From positions 1 through 64,000 of the forward strand of contig NZ_CP084956.1 of NCBI RefSeq assembly GCF_022788655.1: 64,000 nt of DNA. Reading direction: 5' to 3'. Shown piece by piece: positions 36,161 through 44,559 of the stretch; position 1 is the stretch's first letter, and each line of letters begins with the position of its first letter. The stretch comes from Sulfitobacter indolifex. Lineage in GTDB: Bacteria; Pseudomonadota; Alphaproteobacteria; Rhodobacterales; Rhodobacteraceae. The notes under the pieces were generated by a model. The model was not told the DNA's origin. It worked only from the letters and a program-made list of their open reading frames with translations, and did no database searches. The position numbers and the translations under genes were made by a program.

Positions 36161-36862
36161 TCAGTTCAGTTCAATAATGACGGGAGCGCGTGTGGGTGCT
36201 GTATTGGCGACGCGGATTGGTGCTGGCTGCGACGTTCCACCGGACAGCCGTTCACGAATGTCGTGGATGCGTGCAATGTAGGCGCGTGTTTCAGAAAACG
36301 GCGGTACGCCTGAGTATTGCTCAACGCGATGGGGCCCAGCGTTATAGGCGGCTAAGGCAAGTTCGACGCTTCGGAATTCTGCCAGTTGGGTTAGCAGGTA
36401 GCGTGCTGCGCCGTCGAGGTTCTGAGAGATATCGCGGGGATCCACACCAAGCTCGCGTGCCGTAGCAGGCATCAATTGCCCTAAGCCATAGGCACCCTTG
36501 GGGCTGATGGCAGTCGGATTGTAACTGCTCTCCGCTTCAATCATCGCTTGAAACAGAACGTGCCAGTCTCGCGTCGAAAGGCCTGCTTGCGCGATGGCCC
36601 TGTTGTTTTGGTGCCGGCTGGCCGTCTGACGAATGAGTGAGAGAACTTGGGCAGAGGCTCCCGCCGCAGGCGCAATTGGTGCAACGGCAACAGGTTGCGC
36701 TTCCACAGCATCGTCGGACGTGGCCCAGCTCGGGCGTGTTCTGTGAAACGTCCACCCAGACGCCGTAGCCGTTCCGTCAGCGCGAAAGGCTAGAACGTCA
36801 GCCGTTGCCCTCGAGGGTAATGTTGTAGTCAGCACCAAAGCGCAAATCGCGCCCGTCGCCAA
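36161..36862 (-). CDS. virB1: VirB1-type lytic transglycosylase
   Basis: This periplasmic muramidase locally opens the cell wall for the T4SS. It has a signal-like start (about 25 residues, ending RATA), a Pro/Ala linker and a transglycosylase domain. That domain shows QAMIEAESSYNPTAISPKG, YGLGQLMPATARELG and LALAAYNAGPHRVEQYSG. The open frame runs to 37075, but its first 70 codons lie inside the upstream gene and look meaningless. A TTG at 36862, just before the signal-like helix, is my best start and is uncertain. The operon thus encodes two transglycosylases. Confidence 0.85.
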   Translation of the reverse strand: MATGAICALVLTTTLPSRATADVLAFRADGTATASGWTFHRTRPSWATSDDAVEAQPVAVAPIAPAAGASAQVLSLIRQTASRHQNNRAIAQAGLSTRDWHVLFQAMIEAESSYNPTAISPKGAYGLGQLMPATARELGVDPRDISQNLDGAARYLLTQLAEFRSVELALAAYNAGPHRVEQYSGVPPFSETRAYIARIHDIRERLSGGTSQPAPIRVANTAPTRAPVIIELN

Positions 36863-37112
36863 ACTCGAGATGGTGTTTGAAAAGCCCCGGCCAGATATTG
36901 AAGTATCGCGCTTCTGGCCCGAGAGGCGTGATCCGCGTGGACACAAGAATGGCTTCGGGTTCGCCCTCACGCAGGTAGATGCACTGGTAGCGCGGCTTGC
37001 CATCGTCCGTGAACCCCACGAGTTCATACCGGCAGCGGAACGCAACTTCCCTCTTTTGAAGGTCTTTGACCCCATCGAGTGTGATCAAGATTTGATTGCG
37101 CGCTATCGGCAT
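36798..37112 (-). CDS. First gene of the virB operon, unknown function
   Basis: This 104-residue soluble protein (MPIARNQILITLDGVKDLQK...) is predicted to be beta-rich, with no signal peptide. It reads FRCRYELVGFTDDGKPRYQC and GPEARYFNIWPGLFKHHLEF. The start at 37112 follows a strong ribosome site (GGGGGAGAG), and the open frame upstream is discarded. It overlaps the 5' end of virB1, so it is co-transcribed and possibly coupled. I do not recognise the family. A regulator or cytoplasmic T4SS helper are both possible. Confidence 0.75.
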   Translation of the reverse strand: MPIARNQILITLDGVKDLQKREVAFRCRYELVGFTDDGKPRYQCIYLREGEPEAILVSTRITPLGPEARYFNIWPGLFKHHLEFGDGRDLRFGADYNITLEGNG

Positions 37113-37149
37113 TTGGACTCTCCCCCTGAGAGCCCTTCTAGTCCGACCT

Positions 37150-37178
37150 AGTACAAGCGGAAAGACACATTGAGTCAA
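37150..37178 (-). promoter_or_regulatory. Candidate promoter of the virB operon
   Basis: On the minus strand TTGACT (37178-37173) and TGTACT (37155-37150) are 17 bases apart, and transcription would start near 37143, about 30 bases before the first gene. The -10 box is imperfect. The interval 37113-37244 is also the divergent promoter zone for the plus-strand gene at 37245. Confidence 0.45.
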
Positions 37179-37244
37179 TATGATATATTGCAGAATTTAA
37201 CAAAATGCTAAACCATAGGACGAAACCAAACAAAGGAGTCTCCG

Positions 37245-37823
37245 ATGAAACGGCTTATTTTGTCAGCAATCTTTGGTGTTTTGATGACATTTGGCGCACC
37301 TAAAAAGGCGCAGGCCTACGATATAGATTGCGCGATTATGCTCTGTATGGCGGGTGGATTTCCTCCGAGCGCGGTCTGCGCGCGGGCCTATCGCACAATG
37401 ATCCGCCGCATCACGCCGTGGCCGAGTAGGCCTCCGTTCGGGATTTGCACCTTCGCCGCAGTACCGATTGAATTGGGTGGCCCCGGCGGTGAGGGCGAGG
37501 TTGATACGGACCTTCCAGAATACGAATGGCTCAACCGCACACATGTGATCTGGTTCACAGGCCGCTCTTACACGCCGCGTGACGATCCAAGGCAGTGGGA
37601 CTGGAGTATTCGGTCTTGTGACCGTGAAAACCGAACCTGCCGATATATCGCACGTGTCTACGGCTCGCACACGCGTTGGCCGAGCTCATTTGTCTCCGAA
37701 AGCGGGCAAACTATTTTGTTGCCCGTTGGGCGTGGTTTTGGAAACTTCTACTCGCGCGATATCATGGTCGAATATGGCGACTACGGAGGCAATATGGGTC
37801 ATTCAGACTGGTTTTCCTACTGA
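37245..37823 (+). CDS. Secreted cysteine-containing protein beside the T4SS (TrbM-like motif)
   Basis: This 192-residue protein starts with a signal peptide cleaved near KAQA. The next part, DIDCAIMLCMAGGFPPSAVC, then YRTMIRRITPWPSRPPFGIC, resembles the start of TrbM-like conjugation proteins. The remainder is rich in Trp, Tyr and Arg and unassigned. A good ribosome site (AAAGGAG) precedes it. It is divergent from the virB operon, sharing its promoter zone, so a periplasmic role in conjugation is likely. The TrbM relation is tentative. Confidence 0.75.
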   Translation: MKRLILSAIFGVLMTFGAPKKAQAYDIDCAIMLCMAGGFPPSAVCARAYRTMIRRITPWPSRPPFGICTFAAVPIELGGPGGEGEVDTDLPEYEWLNRTHVIWFTGRSYTPRDDPRQWDWSIRSCDRENRTCRYIARVYGSHTRWPSSFVSESGQTILLPVGRGFGNFYSRDIMVEYGDYGGNMGHSDWFSY

Positions 37824-37840
37824 GCAGGTATCTGCCTTTG

Positions 37841-38293
37841 TCAAAGCAGTATGCAAGGTTTCACGACAATGGCCGATTGTTTGACCTTCTTCGGATCGAC
37901 AAGCCAGCGGCGAACAGTTGATCCGTCGTTCCATCTATAGTCGATCAATACGAGGGTAAGATCGTCTTGCCGCTTCTCAAATCCCTCTTGAAACGGCACA
38001 GCAAGCAGCTGTGAGCCTCCAGACACCTTTTGATCATCTGAGGTTTCATGATCGGCGGTTCCTGACTTTTTACCGCGGGTTATCAGAACTGGCTCGATTA
38101 ACTCGATGGGGTCAACTTCGAGAGCAAAAGCAAGCTTTTGCACGGTCGCCATTGAGGTATAATATTGTGAACGTTCCAGTCGGCCAACATAGCCTCGTTC
38201 AAGTCCTGCCTTAAGTGACAGGGCTTCTTGGCTAAGGGATTGAAGCCGCCTTAGTTTTCTTAAATTTGCACCAACGCGATCTCGTAAATCCAT
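37841..38293 (-). CDS. Xre-family transcriptional regulator
   Basis: This 150-residue regulator has an N-terminal Xre helix-turn-helix (VGANLRKLRRLQSLSQEALS, then RGYVGRLERSQYYTSMATVQ) at about 5-62. An unassigned C-terminal part follows that may sense a signal. It is convergent with the secreted protein gene and divergent from hicAB. It could control the nearby virB genes, but nothing in the sequence proves this. Confidence 0.88.
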   Translation of the reverse strand: MDLRDRVGANLRKLRRLQSLSQEALSLKAGLERGYVGRLERSQYYTSMATVQKLAFALEVDPIELIEPVLITRGKKSGTADHETSDDQKVSGGSQLLAVPFQEGFEKRQDDLTLVLIDYRWNDGSTVRRWLVDPKKVKQSAIVVKPCILL

Positions 38294-38410
38294 GCGAGAT
38301 CAATGGCTTGATTTTGGCTGATAGTGCGACGGAGTATACTACAGATTCTGTTGTTTTGACGTTTGGTGCGGCGCATCATGAGAAACCGGCACACACCCTA
38401 GTGAGCAACT

Positions 38411-38431
38411 TGCTTGCAATATATGCAAGCA
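38411..38431. promoter_or_regulatory. Operator palindrome upstream of hicAB
   Basis: TGCTTGCA (38411-38418) and TGCAAGCA (38424-38431) are perfect complements around ATATA. The 21-bp site ends 16 bases before the hicA start. HicB antitoxins bind such palindromes to repress the operon, so it is the likely HicB site. It could also be bound by the divergent Xre regulator. Confidence 0.65.
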
Positions 38432-38447
38432 TGACCTATATAGACCC

Positions 38448-38702
38448 ATGAATAGCAAACACCGCAAGACTCTGGCCGTTGTCTTTGCCGACCCAGTGTC
38501 GGGAACAGTCGAATGGTCCGCTGTTGAGAGATTACTTGTCGCAGCTGGTGCGCAGGTCATCGAAGGACGCGGTTCACGAGTGCGGTTCGAAAAGGACGGC
38601 GAGGTCGAGACGTTTCATCGTCCGCATCCCGCCAAGGAAGCCAAACGCTATCAGGTGCGCGCCGCCCGCGCATTCTTGGAACGGATCGGAGTAACGCCAT
38701 GA
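38448..38702 (+). CDS. hicA: HicA-type mRNA interferase toxin
   Basis: HicA is a small double-stranded RNA-binding-fold toxin that cleaves mRNA. The 84 residues show the HicA pattern WSAVERLLVAAGAQVIEGRG, then VRFEKDGEVETFHRPHPAKE and YQVRAARAFLERIGV. The usual catalytic Gly-Ser-His reads Gly-Ser-Arg here. Alphaproteobacterial relatives often vary there, so activity is uncertain. Its stop overlaps the hicB start (ATGA). Confidence 0.9.
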   Translation: MNSKHRKTLAVVFADPVSGTVEWSAVERLLVAAGAQVIEGRGSRVRFEKDGEVETFHRPHPAKEAKRYQVRAARAFLERIGVTP

Positions 38703-39031
38703 CCAATACCATGACCTACAAAGGCTACTCAGCCCGCATCGAGTATGATGATGAAGATGGCATTTTCACTGGCCGCCTTGCCGGTATCAGCGATGGTGTC
38801 GGATTTCATGCTGACACGGTTGAAGCGTTGCGGGATGCCTTTCATGAAGCGGTTGAAGACTACGTTGAGACTTGCGCAAAGGTCGGCAAGGAGCCGCAAA
38901 AAGCATTCTCGGGTCAAGTCATGTTTCGCGTCGATCCCGAGGTACACCGCAAGGCGGCACTCGCGGCGGAGCTGTCTGGCAAAAGCCTGAACCAATGGGC
39001 CGAAGAAGTTCTTGGTCGCGCGGCGGAGTAA
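38699..39031 (+). CDS. hicB: HicB-type antitoxin
   Basis: HicB neutralises HicA and represses the operon. The 110 residues have the partial RNase-H-like fold (YKGYSARIEYDDEDGIFTGR, then GFHADTVEALRDAFHEAVED). A C-terminal ribbon-helix-helix follows (FRVDPEVHRKAALAAELSGK, then LNQWAEEVL) for DNA binding. It is coupled to hicA by a four-base overlap. Confidence 0.93.
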   Translation: MTNTMTYKGYSARIEYDDEDGIFTGRLAGISDGVGFHADTVEALRDAFHEAVEDYVETCAKVGKEPQKAFSGQVMFRVDPEVHRKAALAAELSGKSLNQWAEEVLGRAAE

Positions 39032-39078
39032 ACGAAGACACTGAACATCGAAGCGTCGGGATTGTGGGTAACGCGCTG

Positions 39079-39096
39079 CCCGCCCAACAGGGCGGG
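39079..39096 (+). terminator. Possible terminator hairpin after hicAB
   Basis: CCCGCCC (39079-39085) pairs with GGGCGGG (39090-39096) over a four-base loop, about 50 bases after the hicB stop. No T-run follows, so termination may be weak. Confidence 0.35.
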
Positions 39097-39134
39097 GCAT
39101 TGGCAACCAAACTTACTGCTGGGTATGCTTAGAT

Positions 39135-39467
39135 TTAAGTATCCAGCGGTAGTCTCACGGTGTCGCCCTCAATCACGGGGAAGGAAATTTTGGTGAAACC
39201 GCAGTCGGTCAGAAAAGACACGATTCCCGTCACGGTTTTGAACTCACGAATGGAAATTTCACCTGCCATCCTAGAGCGCGCCGTGACCAACATTTGCGTA
39301 GTCCCATCGGCATGTTCTGCGTGCATCGTCCAAACTCCAAACCATGATGATGCTTTGCGCGTTGGCGATACGTTGCATGTAATGATGAGTTTCGAACCCG
39401 TCTCAAGGCGCTGTTTCAATGCGACCTCTGTTAATACATTGGGTGTTTCTGGTGGGTTCAACGGCAA
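39135..39467 (-). CDS. Hypothetical protein
   Basis: This 110-residue protein is not recognised. It is probably alpha/beta (LKQRLETGSKLIITCNVSPT, then WFGVWTMHAEHADGTTQMLV) and has no signal or membrane segment. The short, codon-plausible frame lies between two convergent or unrelated units. It may be a small plasmid-encoded protein expressed alone. Confidence 0.5.
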   Translation of the reverse strand: MPLNPPETPNVLTEVALKQRLETGSKLIITCNVSPTRKASSWFGVWTMHAEHADGTTQMLVTARSRMAGEISIREFKTVTGIVSFLTDCGFTKISFPVIEGDTVRLPLDT

Positions 39468-39538
39468 GATTCAATCCACTCTCAATCGGTCAATAATGCT
39501 TTATTGTACCAACACCGGTCCCTAAGACAAGCTACGAA

Positions 39539-39590
39539 GGGGGCTATCTGCCCCCGCGCCAGTGGCGCTCCCCCGAGGATTATTTCGGGG
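39539..39590. other. Two hairpins between unknown genes
   Basis: GGGGGC / GCCCCC (39539-39555, five-base loop) and CCCCGA / TCGGGG (39571-39590) lie just beyond the stop of the minus-strand gene at 39609. They could terminate or stabilise its transcript. Confidence 0.4.
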
Positions 39591-39608
39591 AAGATAAAGG
39601 TAGGTGTC

Positions 39609-40883
39609 CTATCCTTCTGCGTCGTCCGAAGTAAATTCGATTTCGATTGTGCTGAACGGCTCTATACGGGTCAGACCATCGTTTCCGATTGACGCTTGGA
39701 TAACATCAAGGGCTTTGCTTGCTTCGGTGTGAAAGTCTCTGCCATCACCCGATTGGGAAAGAACGTCGCGTAGATCAAGCGTGATGGTGAACACCATTTC
39801 GCCCATGTCGATCACAACAACTTCGTGATCCATGCTGCGTATCGACGGTTCCGACTTGGCGAGTATCGAGCATAGTTCAACCATAGCTTCGGGGTGCAAC
39901 GTCAAGCCGGTCTGTTTTTGGGTTTCAAAAAACAGGGCTGCGATAAAGTTGTGAGAAACAAAGCGAGTGTCTTTCACGTCCCAATCGTTCATAAAATCGG
40001 CTGTGTAGCCCTCGTCAGCACCGACCAATGCCGCATATCGGTCGCGGCACGCTTCACGCATAGCGCCTTTGGTTGGGTAGGATGTTGCGAGGGCCGCAAA
40101 AAGTGTCTCCGCTAATGTATGCGGATCAACGGTGTCATCGTCATGGCCGGACGCAAAACCGACAGGGATTTTGGCCTTGTTTGGTCCTTCGATGTATGGG
40201 GCACCTTCGCCAAATGAATCGCAATATCGTAGTGGTTCACCAGCGAAACGTTCTACAAGTTCCGAACCTCGACCAGCGCGAACAGCTCTGATCCAAATAT
40301 GGCGTGTAACTTTGGACACTGACTTTGTTCGGAATCCAATCAAATAGTAGTTTTCGTCTGGGTCAAAATCCACTTGCCAAAAGTTACCTTCAACAGCTTT
40401 TGCAAGTTCATTCGCGAACAATGCTTCGTCCTGGATGGTGAAAAATTCTGTTGGCTTCTTTACTGGCTCAAGGCCCCAATACTCATACCAATGATAGTCG
40501 GGGTCATGATGCTCTGGCAGCGTATCCGCGCCGTAGACGTGGATGGAAGCAAGACGACCGATAATTGCACCAATGACTTGATCTTGCCAACCAAGGGAGG
40601 GCGGCAAGCCTTGCTCGGCAAGACCTTCAACTGTGAAGGTGCGCAGGTAGATTTCGTCGATCCCCTCGTCTTCATCTTCCGCTTGGCGCTCGTCGCAAAA
40701 CTCGACAACCATATCATTTGTGAACCGTATATAATCATAAAGTTCTTCCAAAACCGGACCCGGCACTAGCAGTTTGCCGCTGTCCCATTTCTTGATCGTA
40801 TCGAGCCGAGTGGAAAAAATGTTGGATGCATCCTTTTGGGAAAACCCAAGGTATTTGCGCATGTAAGCGAACCGATTATCCAT
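39609..40883 (-). CDS. Large hypothetical protein with N-terminal helix-turn-helix
   Basis: This 424-residue protein starts with a DUF1870-like helix-turn-helix (RFAYMRKYLGFSQKDASNIF, then RLDTIKKWDSGKLLVPGPVL). Several hundred residues of unassigned, acidic sequence follow. A GGAGG ribosome site fixes the ATG at 40883, and the frame upstream is discarded. AT-richer codon use than the Liv genes next door suggests separate acquisition. The role is unknown, and a DNA-binding sensor is the most I would infer. Confidence 0.75.
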   Translation of the reverse strand: MDNRFAYMRKYLGFSQKDASNIFSTRLDTIKKWDSGKLLVPGPVLEELYDYIRFTNDMVVEFCDERQAEDEDEGIDEIYLRTFTVEGLAEQGLPPSLGWQDQVIGAIIGRLASIHVYGADTLPEHHDPDYHWYEYWGLEPVKKPTEFFTIQDEALFANELAKAVEGNFWQVDFDPDENYYLIGFRTKSVSKVTRHIWIRAVRAGRGSELVERFAGEPLRYCDSFGEGAPYIEGPNKAKIPVGFASGHDDDTVDPHTLAETLFAALATSYPTKGAMREACRDRYAALVGADEGYTADFMNDWDVKDTRFVSHNFIAALFFETQKQTGLTLHPEAMVELCSILAKSEPSIRSMDHEVVVIDMGEMVFTITLDLRDVLSQSGDGRDFHTEASKALDVIQASIGNDGLTRIEPFSTIEIEFTSDDAEG

Positions 40884-41345
40884 AGCGATAATCCTCCATT
40901 TGTTGTTGAAACTGGACTTGAAACCAAAAGCCAGTGGACCAATCCTCCGGCTGTGTTGAATCGTAGTTATCTTCTGCGAACCGAGCAAGCGGTTAAAGGG
41001 CCATCTGCATTCGGCCTTTAGGGCAAACAGGCTGGCCTAGCCTCGCGCGGTAGTCAGCAAGGGCGTAATTAACTCACCCAAAACTGAAACCGGACCTTCG
41101 TGCACAATGCAGCGAAACAGGAACAAGAGCCCAGAGCGCACGGTTTTCTTCAGTAGAGCTAAAGTCTGCAGTCTGGGGAAGGCGGAATTGCCTCAAAAAC
41201 GGCAGCCCAAATCTGGCATTGGGAGAACGTTGCGACACCTTGGTGCAGCACCTCCACTGCATAACTGTCTCGTCTCTGTTGTCTCTCTTCGTTGATTTGC
41301 GATGTCGAGCCTAGGGTGCAAATCATTCTGGCCACCAGAAGCATA
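40884..41345. other. Non-coding gap
   Basis: This stretch holds the promoter side of the helix-turn-helix gene and the tail beyond the Liv terminator. I see no gene in these 460 bases. Confidence 0.45.
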
Positions 41346-41376
41346 TGAAAAAGGGTGCTCCAAACATGGAACACCC
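41346..41376 (-). terminator. Rho-independent terminator of the Liv/Hyu operon
   Basis: On the minus strand GGGTGTTCC (41376-41368) pairs with GGAGCACCC (41361-41353), one G-U/mismatch pair inside, followed directly by TTTTT. It lies about 25 bases after the stop of the binding-protein gene. Confidence 0.85.
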
Positions 41377-41401
41377 GCATTGTTTTGCATCCAGAGCCGG
41401 C

Positions 41402-42571
41402 TTACTTCAGCAGCACGTCCAGCGGCACAGGTTCGCTGATTGTAAAGCTGCCGATGACACCTGGTTTGCCATCTGTAATCTCGACAATCTGCATTTCAGC
41501 AGAGTTCTGGTGGTGGATCTGATCAGAGAAGCTGCGCGGACCAAAGACTGTTGGTTCGCCATCCATCTTCTCAAGTTCGGCTGTTACGGCTGATGCTTCG
41601 ACAGTTCCGGCCCGTTCGCCCGCTTTGGCCCATAGATCAATCAGCAGATAACCCGGATACGCGTATGTGCTGGACGGACCAGCGCCTGTAGCCGCCTCAA
41701 ACGCATCACGGAGTTCGTTTACGGCAGGACGCGTATCATCGCCGTAGATAGACCCTTGCACCGGCACAATGAAGTTGGACAAATCAGGTGCGGCGTCCAG
41801 CCAGTAGGAGCCATCAACCGCAGAGCCGTTCAGGATGGTCGAGTTGATGCCCGCTGCCCGAATTTGGCGCACAGCAGACGCAGCCCCCGGAATGTAGGAG
41901 CACAGCATGATCACGTCTGGTTCGCTCTCAAGGCCTTTGATCCGGGTGATCTGGCTGGCGATGGAGGCATCGCCATTGAGGAAGGTATCACGACCGACAA
42001 TCTCGCCACCCGCTTTGGGGAACATCCAGTCGAATCCGGTGCAGATACCTTTGTTGTATTCGATTGTCGTATCAAGCAGCACATAGCCGGTTTTTGCTGA
42101 ACGCTCCTTAACGGACCATTCCGCCATCGTCGCCCCTTGAACAGCCGCCAGAACAGAGGCGGAGAAACTGTTCGGGCCAACCCCTTGGATACCTGCCTTG
42201 ATGTCTTCTGCGCAGAGGAAGAAGGAGTTCAGGCCCGCCGCCTCAGCCGCCAAGGCTGCAGGTGCGCCAAAGTCGTAGTCACAGGTCACGATCAGCATTT
42301 CCGCGCCTTCATCGACCAGTTGCAGACCGGCACTTGCGGACTGTGCCTGATCGCTCTTGGTATCGGCTTCGATCCATTTGATCTGCTTGCCAAGCAGACC
42401 GCCGGCCGCATTGATCTCATCAATCCGGATGCGCGCCGCGGCGACGGCAGGGGCGTCATAGGCTTCGAGCCAACCGGATTTTGCAATGGCAAAACCGATT
42501 GTTATGTCATCGGCCATGGCGGGCGCGCCAAGCGCTAACGTGAGGGCTGTTGCAGTGAAGAAGTGTTTCAT
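41402..42571 (-). CDS. Branched-chain amino acid-type ABC transporter, solute-binding protein
   Basis: This is the periplasmic receptor of a Liv-type ABC importer. The 389 residues have a signal peptide (MKHFFTATALTLALGAPAMA) and the Peripla_BP_6 fold. Examples are KSGWLEAYDAPAVAAARIRI, IKWIEADTKSDQAQSASAGL and the later ATGAGPSSTYAYPGYLLIDL. The Liv family binds many amides and amino acids, so the ligand need not be leucine. It ends the operon and is followed by a terminator. Confidence 0.93.
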   Translation of the reverse strand: MKHFFTATALTLALGAPAMADDITIGFAIAKSGWLEAYDAPAVAAARIRIDEINAAGGLLGKQIKWIEADTKSDQAQSASAGLQLVDEGAEMLIVTCDYDFGAPAALAAEAAGLNSFFLCAEDIKAGIQGVGPNSFSASVLAAVQGATMAEWSVKERSAKTGYVLLDTTIEYNKGICTGFDWMFPKAGGEIVGRDTFLNGDASIASQITRIKGLESEPDVIMLCSYIPGAASAVRQIRAAGINSTILNGSAVDGSYWLDAAPDLSNFIVPVQGSIYGDDTRPAVNELRDAFEAATGAGPSSTYAYPGYLLIDLWAKAGERAGTVEASAVTAELEKMDGEPTVFGPRSFSDQIHHQNSAEMQIVEITDGKPGVIGSFTISEPVPLDVLLK

Positions 42572-42612
42572 TAGTCGTCTCCCTTTAGGTTTCGATGTGT
42601 TTGATTTTCCGG

Positions 42613-43641
42613 TTAGCGGCCACCGATCCGCAGCCGGAGTTCACGCCCGCCAGTCAGACCGGCAGGGCGTAGAATGAGAACCAGGATCATGATGATCCCG
42701 ATGATGATTTCCTGAGCACCCGTTGGCAGAGCCAATGTCGTCTCGCCAATCTCCATGCCCCGCTCCATCCGCACGAGCCCCTCGATGATGATGGACAGAA
42801 CAAGGACCCCCATGACAGCGCCGGTCAGGCTGCCAATGCCGCCCACGACAAGCATTGCAAGGGTAATGAAGGTAATGCCGAGGTAGAAGCTGTTGGGGTT
42901 CAGAACACCAAGCGAATGGCCAAAGAGCGCACCCGCGACACCCGCAAAGAAGGCAGAGACCACAAGAGAAATGAGCCGATGGCCATACATGTTGATACCG
43001 CTGGCGTCTGCGGCCACTTCGTCTTCGCGGCTGGCACGCAAGGCCAGTCCGGATGCGGAGTTGGCATACCACGCAGCGGCCAGAACTGTGACAGAGGCCC
43101 ACCCCAGAGTAACCCATTGATCGGCATATCGTGTCAGGCCGACAACAGAAGACGTGGCCCCCGTGACGCCTTCCCAGCTGGAATAAACGGTGTAGACAAT
43201 TGCCAGAAATGCGAATGTCGCGATAGAGGCGGCGATGCCGGAGAGCCGCAAGATCGCAGCACCTGAAATCAGTGCAATGACAGCCGCCAGAAGGCCCGAA
43301 GCAACAGCAGCCGGAAAACCATGCCATTCAGCAGTCGCCAGATACGGCCAGAGATCAGGTAGGAACATCCCCTTCATCTGGGGCCTCAGGGTCAGCCATG
43401 CAGAGCAATAGGCCCCGATCGCCATGTAACCGGCATGTCCGAAACTGACGAGGCCGGAGTTGCCAACGAATATCCAAAGCCCGACAACAAAGGTCACGCG
43501 GATCAGGGTTTGCGCCGCCATACGCGCCAATGATTTGTCACCCAGAAGCGTGACCAGCAATGTGAACACCACCAGAATGGCGATCAGCAAGATTGGCGTG
43601 GACCAAGCACTCAGGCGCTTTTGTTTATGTGTTTGTGCCAT
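42613..43641 (-). CDS. livM: Liv-type ABC transporter permease (LivM-like)
   Basis: This 342-residue permease has eight to ten membrane helices. The LivM signatures are SFGHAGYMAIGAYCSAWLTL and, later, VVGGIGSLTGAVMGVLVLSI. It forms the membrane channel with the LivH-like partner encoded just upstream, three bases away. Confidence 0.93.
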   Translation of the reverse strand: MAQTHKQKRLSAWSTPILLIAILVVFTLLVTLLGDKSLARMAAQTLIRVTFVVGLWIFVGNSGLVSFGHAGYMAIGAYCSAWLTLRPQMKGMFLPDLWPYLATAEWHGFPAAVASGLLAAVIALISGAAILRLSGIAASIATFAFLAIVYTVYSSWEGVTGATSSVVGLTRYADQWVTLGWASVTVLAAAWYANSASGLALRASREDEVAADASGINMYGHRLISLVVSAFFAGVAGALFGHSLGVLNPNSFYLGITFITLAMLVVGGIGSLTGAVMGVLVLSIIIEGLVRMERGMEIGETTLALPTGAQEIIIGIIMILVLILRPAGLTGGRELRLRIGGR

Positions 43642-43644
43642 GTG

Positions 43645-44559
43645 CTAAACCCTCGGCTTCGTAGATCTCGGAGCGAACAATCCGTCGGGGCGCAGCAGCA
43701 AGCTGACAATGACCAGCGTATAAAGAAACGCATCACGGAAAGGCCGTGCTTCGAGCGGGAGGAACCCCTGCAAAATGACCGAAGCAGCGCCAATCAAAAA
43801 TCCCGCCGCTACAGCACCGGGCAAACTGCCCAAACCGCCGATCACTGTGGCAATGAAGGCAACCAACATGATCTGCCCGCCCATGCGAATGTCTGCCACA
43901 CCGGTTTGTGTGACCATGATCAGCGCCACAGCGGCAGCCAGCGCGCCAGACAGGGCAAAGGCGCCGGTGATAACCACATTGGCCCGCACACCCAAAAGCC
44001 GCGCCATGGTGAAATTCTCAGCCGCCGCGCGCATTTCCAGCCCGATCCGCGTGCGTTTCAAAAGCAAGGCAAGCGTCACAACAACGAGCAAAGTGGTGCA
44101 AATGACGATGATCTGTAGCAAAGGGATCGAGGCCCCTGCGATGCTGACGGGCTGGTTCAACTCTGGCCAGAGGCTTACTGCCTTGGGACGGCTGCTGTAG
44201 ACCAACAGCAGTGTATTCTGGATCACGAACCCCAAGGCAAAAGATGAAATCATCATCGCCACAGGCGTGGCATTGCGCATGTGCCTGAAGACAAAGAACT
44301 CGGAGGCGACGGCGATTGCAGCGCCGATCAGCAGCAGCAGCGGGATCAGCAAAATCGCCGGCGCTTTGCCCAAGAACATGACGGCAACTGCGTCCGTCGA
44401 GGGCACAATCAATGCAAAAACGCAAAAGGCGATGTATTCGCCGTGGGCGAAATTCACCAGTTTCATCACCCCGAAGATCAGAGCAATCCCAAGTGCGGCC
44501 ATGGCATAGATGCCCCCAAGGCTCAGCGCATCAAAGAGCAGCTGTGGAACGGCGTTCAT
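43645..44559 (-). CDS. livH: Liv-type ABC transporter permease (LivH-like)
   Basis: This 304-residue permease has about eight membrane helices. It carries the LivH features LGGIYAMAALGIALIFGVMK and LVNFAHGEYIAF, and later VIGGLGSLPGAVAAGFLIG. Its start overlaps the livF stop (ATGA). Confidence 0.93.
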   Translation of the reverse strand: MNAVPQLLFDALSLGGIYAMAALGIALIFGVMKLVNFAHGEYIAFCVFALIVPSTDAVAVMFLGKAPAILLIPLLLLIGAAIAVASEFFVFRHMRNATPVAMMISSFALGFVIQNTLLLVYSSRPKAVSLWPELNQPVSIAGASIPLLQIIVICTTLLVVVTLALLLKRTRIGLEMRAAAENFTMARLLGVRANVVITGAFALSGALAAAVALIMVTQTGVADIRMGGQIMLVAFIATVIGGLGSLPGAVAAGFLIGAASVILQGFLPLEARPFRDAFLYTLVIVSLLLRPDGLFAPRSTKPRV

